From Bigelowiella natans CCMP2755 (lineage: Eukaryota; Cercozoa; Chlorarachniophyceae), in the NCBI GenBank assembly GCA_000320545.1, contig ADNK01002394.1, positions 1 through 25,587 on the forward strand: a stretch of 25,587 bases of DNA, given 5' to 3'. This document shows positions 9,456-20,324 of the stretch, in pieces. Position numbers and translations under genes: made by a program. The notes under the pieces were generated by a model. It had not been told where the DNA came from. It worked only from the letters and a program-made list of their open reading frames with translations, and did not search any database. The stretch's first letter is position 1, and each line of letters begins with the position of its first letter.

Positions 9456-9758
9456 TACGGAGACAGAGTACAGTTAAAACCGGAGACAAGAAAGTTGAGC
9501 ATAAAAGATCAACATGAGTGGCTAACGGTTTTATCATTGTTTCTCGTTATTTGTTTTTCCGGATGGTGATATCATCCTTTGGTGGTGGTGGTGGTGGTGG
9601 TGGTGGTGGTGGTGGTGGTGCTGCTGCTGCTACTGCTGCTTCATCGTTCAATGCCATCACCTTTGTTATTATCTCCGCCGTTTTCTTGCCGTTCTCCTTC
9701 TTATCCGCCACTACCAACGGTGCAAAGGATGCAGATTGCAAAGATTTGGAGGGGTTCC
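8830..9758 (-). other. 3' end of the giant gene, two competing models
   Basis: Exon 9758-9661 (GNPSKSLQSASFAPLVVADK...TAEIITK) ends at AAAG|GTGATG and joins in phase to 9372-9275 (TTAPQRRASTEAAISSTAKT...RTFPWISQ, donor GTAAAC). A clear terminal exon, 8901-8830, follows TTCTTTGCAG and encodes EEMNAGRFKPVPRDRRKRRT then SKD and a stop. The link between 9275 and 8901 needs another exon that I could not place. In the alternative, exon 9758 reads through to a stop at 9547, converting the (ACC)n microsatellite into poly-Ala/poly-Pro and ending KDDITIRKNK. Confidence 0.5.
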
Positions 9759-11056
9759 CTGAAACGACACAATACGGGTTATTTACGGTAAGGCAATGAT
9801 ACGCATTATGTATTTTGCACGTTGAAGAGAGCGTGGATTTGATAAAATTAAATAACAGAAAATAACTCGAATGAGGTGAAGGAAAAACGTTTGTTTCATG
9901 TTTTCCAGAGGTGGTTGAATACAGTCATCATCAATGTTTGTTGTACTACATGGAGCCTGGTCCTCCTCCTCCCTCCCCCCCTTTCTTTCTCTGGCTGCTG
10001 CTGCTGTCTCATTCTCTGTCTTCCCACAGATAGGGACACTGTAGATGACGATGAATGTTTGCCTGCATACGGACGTAGGATTCAAATCGATATAGTCATG
10101 ATTCCCCCTCTCCCCCCCCCCCTCACTCTCTTCCTCTATCTCTCCACGCTACACCCACCCACCCACCCACCCCCTCTGTACAACACATGAATTTTGTTAT
10201 AATTATTATTAGATCGAGGGTCTGTTTATGCATTGGCAATTCATTCATTCTGATTCAGTGATAAATGATAAATAACCTCCTTGCTTTGCAGCATTCCTTC
10301 TAGGCCTTCTCCTCCCCATCAGCACCCCTCCTGCTCCAGGAGGGGGAGGGACAACTGCTTTCGCATTCACCGAGGACATCGAAGTGCAAGAAGATGACGG
10401 ATATAAAGAAGACGAAGAAGAGGAAGGTTTTTGTAATAATTCTTTATGGAACACGAGGAGGATTGTGACACGCTACACATACCACCATATAAGTGTACAT
10501 CATATAAAGTATATATGTGTCCATGCATGTATATATTGTGTATATTAGTGCGTTGGATTGAACCGTCATCACACAAACCTTTTGTGTTGTTCCCCCCCCT
10601 CCTTTGATTCTCCTCGATTGACACCATCTCCATCGTTGGGGTCTCGGGTATATAAAGGCGATTGCGTGACGGCACAGGAGTATATGCTGCTTCTGCTGTT
10701 GTTTTATAGGAGCAGAAGTTGAATATATGAGCCATGGGTATACTTCACTTGGTAATAGCAGTAGAGATAAGATGTGGGCATGTATTCCCAATTCAGACAG
10801 GGCGAAAGGAGGACAGATGTTAAATAAAGAAAAGTGTGTGACGGATAAGTGAAGGAACGGTCTTCTTCTTCTTCTTCTTCTTCTTGTTCTTCTTCTTCTT
10901 CTTCGCTGCAACGATCCTCTGCGTGTGTTCTCCAGTATTTTAAATCGATGATGGCATTATTCACTAAAACCTCCTTCTTCTCCCGCATAGCCTTCTTCTT
11001 CTGTCTCAGGTATTGCCGTTTCAGATTCCACCTTCACAAAACAAAACAAGGGGAAA

Positions 11057-11092
<36 letters not shown>

Positions 11093-11270
11093 ATAACAAC
11101 TACATGGGATTAGCAGAGTACCACATCCTCCCTCAGCTGCCCCACCCCCCTTCTTCTCGGGGTCTCAAAGTGAATCGACGCATTGTTTTTCTTGGTGGCA
11201 TAGGATGAAGCAACGACTGGGGGTAGGGGCGTTCTTCTGCTGTGTGTAAATGGTGAAAGTAGGTATAAAG

Positions 11271-11303
<33 letters not shown>

Positions 11304-11423
11304 CCTAATACCAATGACTATCAATGTTAGGTGGTTGGTGACATATGTGTTTTTGAAAAGGATGCAAGTATTGAATGGTAGCAGTAGTATTAGTAGTAGT
11401 AGTAATAGTAGTAGTAATGACGT

Positions 11424-11455
<32 letters not shown>

Positions 11456-11658
11456 AGAGACAAAGCGTCCTTGATGTTCCCTCCTTGCTCCCGATGTTCT
11501 TTTAAATCATTCATTCATTCAATCGTACCTGTTTCGAGCTGCTGCTGCTGCATCATCTTCATCACCCCAGGGTTGCGTATCAGCGTTGAGCTCATCTAAC
11601 GTCAATTTGCAGGCTAGGTAAGAAATAACGGCGACAACGACAAGAAACACACACAAAT

Positions 11659-11727
<69 letters not shown>

Positions 11728-12459
11728 GGTGTACATTGAATACAAATCAGAAAGGAAAGCTGTACTCGAATAAATAGCACTGACCTTCTTTAATGATCCT
11801 AGCAGCCTTAGAGCTATACGTGCCGCCCCCCCCCTTTCTTCCTATAGCTTTCTGAGGAGGAGCAGCTTCAAGCCCATCGTCATCATCATCATCATCATCA
11901 TGATCCAAGGAAGAGGGGGAAGACACGGAAGGCATCGGCGGCGATGATCGCTGTGTAGTGAGTGAGTAGAATGAAAGATATGTATGTGTGTTACTCGATG
12001 TTTGCATGATGCGAAAGAACGAAGAAACGTATTTAGCGAGCCGATGACACAAATACAAACATCCCTCACATTCGCTCGAGGTCTCGATGTTCTCCCTTTA
12101 CTTCTTTGGCACAGTAGGCCGCTCTGAGAGGCAGCAGCTGCTTTCCGATTGGAAGAGACCATCATCGAATGGGATGGAGATCTTGTTCGCTTGTGCCCCT
12201 TGCTCTTGCTTCTCTTTTCATTAGCTTCTTCGTTGTCGCAACCCTTGCTGCTTTGCAGGGAGACCGAGGCCTAGGATGAATGGCTTCATGCATTTAGTGT
12301 ATGCTTGCACAGATTGTTTATTTATGTATATGAGAACACATAACTATATATTGATTGATGTTAGGAATAGATGCGGAGATATTAAATCAAAACATCTTAA
12401 CAATAGAGAATACTCAACGCACAAATTATACACTGAATCACGGGAGGAAGATGGAGGGG

Positions 12460-12499
<40 letters not shown>

Positions 12500-12550
12500 A
12501 AGAGAGAGAGAGAGAGAGAAAGAGAAAGAGAGATTACATAAACAAACACA

Positions 12551-12585
<35 letters not shown>

Positions 12586-12950
12586 TTACATACATGGCTG
12601 CCTTTTGAGAAGAACCAAGAAATCGCCTTGACAACATCGTTCTTGTTTTCTTCCAAAAGCTGCCGTGCAGCCTGTCAAACATTTTGGATCGAGCAATACG
12701 TCACGTTACTACAGAAAGACGAAGAAATGCTATTTGGAACCTGCTGCTCCTCCTGCTGCTGCTATGGTTAGTTAGTAGTGTGGTGGGTGGTGTTCCCGCA
12801 CAACTATGTTTCTTCTTCTTCTTCTTCTTCTTCTTCTTCTTCTTCTACTAGTACTACTATTTGTTACCGAGAGGGTTGCGGTTGTCACCTCCATCACCTT
12901 CTTCTCCTCAAAGGTTATAGTAGCCTAGTGAACAAGGAGCGGGGAGAGAG

Positions 12951-12983
<33 letters not shown>

Positions 12984-13302
12984 CCATCATCATCATGATT
13001 ACGATCATCGTCCTCTTTTTGTATGGGCTGTTACCATAGAGTCCAAGCTCATTTGTGATGGGGCTTCTTTTGGACGTGATGACGACTGACTACTGCGAAG
13101 TCGGCGGCTGCTCCTCTTCGACTCCATTATCACTGCGTCACCTAGTGAGTGTCATCATCAAAACTGCTTAACACAGATTGCCTTACATACAGCTTTTTCA
13201 GCTACATTCACGCTGCTAAGACTTCTGTCGTTGTTGTTGTTGTTGTTATTATTATTATTATTATTATGTGCGAATAGCTAATAAGATGTTCCTTCTTCTT
13301 CT

Positions 13303-13341
<39 letters not shown>

Positions 13342-13857
13342 TCTTCTTCTTTCTCACCAGCACTACTACTCAACGTCTCTCTGCCGTCGCCTTCTTCTAG
13401 CTTCCTTCTCTTAATCGTCGCGCCTCCATTTTTGTTGGCATCTTGAGCACGTTTGATAGCGCGATCATCGCCACCACCTTCATCAGTTGAGTCATCACTT
13501 GTAGAAGTCCTCCCCCTCAGTGACGTTGAAACAGGTGATCTTACTCTTTTTCTTTTTTGGATTCGACTGACAGAACTACTATGACAAGCGTCCCTCATTC
13601 TAGTCGACACCCTGCTACTTGCCCTCTCTCTGCTCATCTTCGTCATCTCATTCACTCTAATCGTTTTCTTCTCCCATTTCTTCTGCTTCTTCTTCTGACT
13701 AATGGTATGTGTTATCGTAACGTCCTCCTCCTCTGTCTCCAGTCTTCCTCCCCTTTCATCTTGATCCATTGTTGAGGTGGTAATGACGTCACACTCTTTC
13801 TCTATATTATTTATATTATCTTCACTGTGAGCACCCTCCTCCTTTCCCTCCCCTTCA

Positions 13858-13893
<36 letters not shown>

Positions 13894-14699
13894 TGTGTGA
13901 GATCAAGTTTAAGATCCATGAGGGGGTTGCTGTTCCCATTGCTACGATGTGATGACGGCTCAATATCCTCCTCTTCCTCCTCCTCCTCTTCATCATCTTC
14001 GCTCTCAATCTCTATTATCTTGCTACTGCTGCTGCTGTTTATGCTGCTGATATCGTCGTCATCATCGTTGTTGCTGTGATAATCTCTGCCTATTATTTCT
14101 TGGTTTTGCTCAATCTTCTCCCCTAACATCTTCTTCCCTTCTGTACCATCCATCTTCTCTGAATAAACTATGCCCTCCTCCCACTTCTTCCTCTCCTCCT
14201 TCTCCTCCTCCTCCTCCTCTTCTTCTCCTTCTTCTTCAATGCCACCCCTCCTTTCTTGTATGGTGGTGATGATAGTAGTAGTAGGGTGTCGCTGCTGAGA
14301 CTGTACTACACTTATCCCTAATCTTTTGCCTTCTCCTCCTTTCTCTACCCTGTTAATCGTCGCATGACCTGGTTGAGGCTGCTGCTGCACATCCGTGCGG
14401 CGTCCTCTTCTATCTCCCACTTCTTTCTTCTTCTGTTGGCGATTTGCTCTCAACTCCTCATCTACGGCCCCTACGATCTGCGCGCTATCTTCTTTCCGAA
14501 ACACCGTCGTCGAAGAGTTGCCTAGAAATAGAATCGAATCTGAATTATCATCGGTCATTGTTTCATTGTTTAACTACACTGCGGGAGGGAAGACCTTCGC
14601 TCCTGAGAAGAGTATCTTTTCTCTCTTGGACGATCAGCTCTAAGGACGTATGCTTACGATTATGATATATTCAGCACATATTGCAAATGCATATATATA

Positions 14700-14739
<40 letters not shown>

Positions 14740-15810
14740 CAATATAATTGCTACCTGGCTTCCATTCTTGGTCGCAAGAAATAGCATCAGGCTGCATCAC
14801 TATTCGCTGCTGCTGCTGCTGCCGTTGTTGTTGTTGTTGTTGTTGTTGTTGTCGTCGTATTGGAGGCTCGATCCCCATGTAGTCACCGTACGAGTGACGC
14901 CGATGAGGACGATGATGATTGTATTGATGATTGTAGTGCTGCTGATGGCTATAATGCTTCGGCATTTCGCCAATATCATCACCACTACCATCATCATCGT
15001 CATCACCATCATTACCATTATCATCACCACTACTGGGATTGTGGACAACTGCTACATCCCAGAAACCTGTTTGTATTTGTAGTAATCATTGGAAAAACGA
15101 AGAAGACGAATATAGGGTAGGAGGAGGGGGAGGAGTGGGAAAGGGGGGGGGGGGGGGAAAAAAGCCGATCCAGCCAATTTGGACTAGTGTAGACGTAAAA
15201 GAGATGTAGTGTAAGCATGTTGTATGTTGAATATCTGTAGTACCATCGAAATGTCGTGTCGCTAAGACAGAATGGGTGTAGGATGCCATCACACGTGGGA
15301 GAATCGAACGTAAACAGTCTGACAACAACAACAACAACAACAATGATGATGATGATGTTAATCATGATGACGGAGATGATGGCATTTATACCAAGCTTGT
15401 GATGGATGATATATATGATATTGGTGTGCGTATGTGTGTTATTGTGTGCTTTTTGTTGTTGTTGTTGTTGTTGTTATTATTATGTGTGTGTTGTTGTTAT
15501 TATTATGTGTGTGTTGTTGTTGTGTCGTGTTATGTGAGTGTGTGTGTGTGTGTGTGCAGTACTGTGATCTATTTCTTGTTCCATCGAAGGCAGTTCCTGA
15601 AATGAACGGTGAATATATAATGTATCTTGATTGTGTAGCGTATCATCATCATCATAATCATCATCATCATAATCATCATCATCATAATCATCATCATCAT
15701 AATCATCATCATTCACTCGTTGTGATTGTTCGGACTAGTAGCGTACATATTATACACACCACTTCGCATGATGGTTGCTGGGCAAGATGAGCAAGCGGAG
15801 AAAGAGAGAG

Positions 15811-15852
<42 letters not shown>

Positions 15853-16399
15853 TGCAGAGGACAAATAAGAACAAGAGAAATACATTTCTGCAACCTTTGT
15901 CCGATGATCGTTGTCGCCATCACTTTCGTCCCCACTCACCCTCCTGTTTCGAGCTGTTTCTTCAATATTTCCAATAAATAGCATCTTGCTTTGCTTCTCC
16001 AGGCAGCCCTCATACACTTTGCAATAGGGATCAAGGCCCTTTCCACGTCTTCGGTAAAGCCTTTTTCGAAAAGCTTTCAGCAGCGCGAGGCGCTGTCCTC
16101 CTTCCTCCTCCCGCCCCCCTTTCTCTTCCATGTAGTCGATTCGATGACAAATGTTGACAAATGCAGGGAGACGCCTGAGCACAGTTGTTTATCATATTGT
16201 GCATGGCGTACATGCTATAAAATAGAAAGAGAATTGAAGATCCTAGGTACACTGCTTCCAATTAGAAGTAGATACGATGATAATAGTACCGATTCGATGT
16301 TCTGGAAGGACCCGCATGATCTCCTCCTCCAACTGAATCGTACTCTGCTAAAGCCCTCTTCAATTCGATCATCCTACGCATTACCTGCAGCGCCGGTAG

Positions 16400-16435
<36 letters not shown>

Positions 16436-17352
16436 GATTAGTCTCACTATCTTTGGACTACGATCGACGACATGAAGAATCTCATCATCCTCAACACATA
16501 GCAGCTTATATTTGGGCTTGCCCCACTAAAGGCACAGCATCTTTTCTTATGTGCTATTGGTGGTGGTGGTGGTGGTGATAGTGATGATCACGATGAAGAC
16601 ATTGACCTGGCTTTTGTACTTCATTGTCGTTAGATAGTCACACATCGCTCTGATGTCCCCAACCTTCATGTTTTATGTTTTCAGTGTATAAATGTGGAAG
16701 ATGGCCATTATATACATATATGGAGGTGGGAGAGGGCGAGAGGAGGAAAGGGGGGAGGGCAAGAGGAAGGCGGGTGGAAATTATCCGAACACTACACAAC
16801 ACAATATAGACTTGTTTATGGACTTGACCAACGTGCACGTTTTGATGATGATGCAATGAGGAGAAACAGCAAACACAACAACCTCTGTAGCTTGGAGGAG
16901 CGCCTCGAGAAGGCAGGCAAGGAAGAAAGGAAATATATCTTGAAAAGACAACTTCTGTCTCTCTGCAACACAATACAATACCATAAATAGCAAGGAGTCA
17001 AGAAACAAGCACGACTCAAACCAAATGATGATTCAACTCGATGTAACACAAAATGATAGCGCAAAATCCGTACAGAAAACTTGCTATGACTACCCTTTTC
17101 AGAGAAGCCGAGATAAGCAAAGCCAGAGACAATACTTAAGTTCGGAAAGAGGTTGTGGGCTGCTTCTCCAAAACCACGTGTGACTCTATTTATCACCTCG
17201 GACTCCAGCATTGCGCCCCCCTTGTTCATTATTCACATCAAATATTTATATAGACATGTATGGTGAGGCTAGGGAAAGAGAAAGTCATAGCTTCAGAACA
17301 ATTGTAATCAATCCATGTTTACGCTTTGGTAATAGTTTGTGCTTGCTTATGT

Positions 17353-17397
<45 letters not shown>

Positions 17398-20286
17398 TGT
17401 GTACGTGAAATGGAAATCATTAGATGACTAACATACCTTAGTTGTCGGGTAGTTGGAAAAGTAATAAATAGTCCTGTTTCCCCCGCCACTTTCTTGTCCA
17501 GCTTTGTTCTGGTGATGTTGTTTCTGTGCTCGTTGCTGCCTATTACCTTTAGCGTTGTCACCTTGCCTCACCCTACTATCATTCCTCTTTTTCTTCGTAA
17601 TTTGTAGGGTTGGAGCACTAGAAGCAGTCGTCGCAGAGGCAGTGGTGGTAGTAGTAGAAGAAGTATTCGTGGCAGCAGCAGCAGGAGCAGCACAAGTAGT
17701 CTCCTTCTCGATGGCGCCAGTGAACGCACTTCCTTTCTCAATGACACCTTTGTTTTCTTCCTCCTCAACTGCTGCTGCTTGGCTATTTCCATTGTCTAAC
17801 TTCTTGCTTGCATCTTCTACTTTCTTGCCCCCTGTCCTGGTATTTTCTTGTCTCTCCTCCTCTACCTCCTGCTCAGCATCGGCCTTAGAGACAGAATCCT
17901 TTGTCACTTGAGAGTAGGATTTCTTTGGTTTGTCTTCAGCAGGCACCTTAGCCAAATCTTTATCCGCCGATTTCGGCTTTATAGCAGTCACGGATGCCCA
18001 GAACCGATCTCCAAACTCCTCTTCTCCCCCCCCCTCCCTCTCCTCCACCTCCATCGAAGTAGCTGACTTGCCCGCCATCCCCCCCGCCCCCTCCTTGGTG
18101 CTTTTCTCCTCCCCCTCATTCATGTTTCGCAGCGGTTGTTGTTGCTGCGGCTGTTGCTTTAATTGTAAATTGATGCTGGCATTCCAAGGATCCACCGCTT
18201 CCCTCCTTTCACCCTCCTCCTCCCCCTCGATTCGTGTGGAAGAGAGCTCTCCACCATTATCACGCTCATACTTCTCCATTCCTTGAGCTTGCTGCCGGAG
18301 TTCCTTTGGATCCCCTCCAACCCTCCAGCCCTGGTTAGTATGTTCAGACAGCTTCTTGGTACCTTCTTCCTCCCCCCCCTTCCCAAGGCCAATGGAGGAA
18401 ACAGCTGTTGGAAGCACCCCCTCTTCTGGCTTCTTCTTCGCACGATCTTCCGCCGTGATGGAAGAGTATGAAATAGACCGCGTTTTTCGGTGGCCATGAT
18501 GATGCGTAGGGATATGTCTCTCCTGCCCATTCACTACCTTTGCCGCACTGGCTTTGTTGCTACCAGTCTTATCTTCCATTGCGGCTATAGAGGCGTCCTC
18601 CTTCTCTCGCCCCTTCTCCTTCTTAACTCGAACGTTCCTTTCCGATTTTTCTCCTCCTCCCCCTCCTCCTCCTCCTCCTCCTCCTCCTCCTCTTCTCCAT
18701 GCATTTCATCGCCTGTTGCTACAGCCGTAGGAGACGCTGACGCAGCAGACCTCGCAGCTCCCAATTTCCTATCTAAATCCTGTCTCTTTTCCCCTCCTCC
18801 TTCGATCTCTTGGCGTGGTTGAGGTATAATGCTATTGTTATTATTGTTATTATTATTATTATCATTATTATTTCTATTAGTATTGCTATCATCATCCTTT
18901 GTTGTTTTGGACGCCGGACGGTGTCTATTGCCAAGGCCCAGCTCTCCCTTGAGCCCCTTGCTATCCTCCATCTTCTCAACTTTCTTCTCTTTAGGAGGCG
19001 TATGTTGAGCAGGGGTGGTGTGCGGCAGGGTGGGGTGCTGTTCAAGAGATGGGGGTGATAGTGTTTGTGCCGGCAGCGTCGTTGTAGGCTTAGTTTTCAG
19101 AGTCGCGCAAGTTTTTCCGCCTTCATCCAAAAGGTAGAATTCGTAAGCTACTGCTCCGACTGCTTTTTTGTTTGTGCTTTCGCCAACTTTTCTTCCTTTT
19201 CCTTCTTTCTGGCTCTTGGTGATAGCAGCAGCAGCAGCAGCACCAACAGCAGAGACAGAGAAGGGAGGAGGAGGGGGAGTCAAAGTCATTTGGGTATAGT
19301 AGTTGTAGTAGTAGTAGAAGAAGAAGAAGAAGAAGCGAAGAGTAAAAGTCAAAAGAGAAGAGGTGGGATTAAGAAGAGACAGGAAAGTTTATAGGATGAC
19401 TTACCACCCCTTTGTAAAGAATGATGGTTTGCGCTGGTTCTAGTAGAAGAGAATTCTGCAAATTCCCTGCTGAAATAGTAAAACGAATCATGTTCAGCGA
19501 CTTAGCGAAAATACCCAATCTATTGGAAAATGCTCAACATATTGTGTATTCTCTCTTCCCCAGCCAATTTTTAAAAAATTAAAATGCAAAATCTGGCTAA
19601 AAACCTGCATTCTTTCGCCTTGATGCCTTAGCAGTCGTTGGATCCTGGTTATGGAACAATTTATTGGGTATTTCAATAGCGTGTTTACCCAGAAATCGCC
19701 TTAATCATCCGTGGAATTCCTGCACACGCACTATCACCACACACGCACGCACACACGCATGCATGCATGTGTGTGTGTGTGTGTGCATATATATTACTTG
19801 CAGTTTAACCACGCGCCCATCTTTATAATGGACTTTAGTTCCGTTGGTGCTCCGATCAATTATCGTCACTTCGAAACTCCCTGTTGATGGTGCACAGCAG
19901 GGTTAGGAAGAAATGAGAAAAGGAGCGGGAAAGGCTTAGCTACATTATTGTGGGAAGAAGTGAATGAAGGAGTATGTACTTTTATCCATGTAATATTGGC
20001 AAATATATCGAATGTGATCCAACAATCCCTTATTACCATCGGGTAAGCCCTTCCGTGTAATCTCGCAATGTAGTCCAGAGACAAAGCGATTTGTTATTAA
20101 ACAATCGACTTTCTTCGGGTCTCTCCCTATGTATTGTGTTCTTCACTTAGAGAATGAAGATCTGATATGGACGCATAAAGAATATGGACGTAAAATTATC
20201 CTCACCAATTTTGATAGCATTTCCGATTAGTGGGAGATCATTGAGATCGGGGTTAAATTTTGGCCGTAGAATGCCTAACGCCGCAC

Positions 20287-20324
<38 letters not shown>

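Noticed and set aside
9567-11260. A plus-strand gene chain beginning MVISSFGG... with a signal-like helix (ITFVIISAVFLPF) and acidic exons at about 9910, 10030, 10292, 10712 and 11012
   Set aside because: Several plus-strand pieces chain by phase, but only with free choice of weak sites, and the chain hits stops near 11205. The minus-strand exons over the same bases chain without such choices and continue cleanly into the giant gene.
11314-11505. Plus-strand frame with poly-Ala/Val
   Set aside because: Trinucleotide microsatellite inside an intron of the giant gene.
12778-13089. Plus-strand frame with poly-Ser and poly-His
   Set aside because: Translation of TTC and CAT microsatellites plus the antisense of exons 12924-12868 and 13141-13035; no independent support.
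15140-15370. Minus-strand frame with TTRHFDGTTDIQHTTC as an extra exon of the giant gene
   Set aside because: The exon at 15596-15563 joins in phase directly to 15066, so no intermediate exon is needed, and this frame depends on poly-Pro from a poly-G run.
15940-16076. A helical minus-strand frame (LFEKGFTEDVERALIPIAKC...) overlapping exon 16174-15940
   Set aside because: It looks protein-like, but a TGA precedes it and its phases fit neither the exon before nor the exon after. The alternative frame (RLPAFVNICHRIDYM...) is open over the full exon and fits both.
17437-17480. La-motif suggested by IYYFSNYPTTK
   Set aside because: Only YYFS matches; the downstream exon lacks the conserved La-domain pattern.
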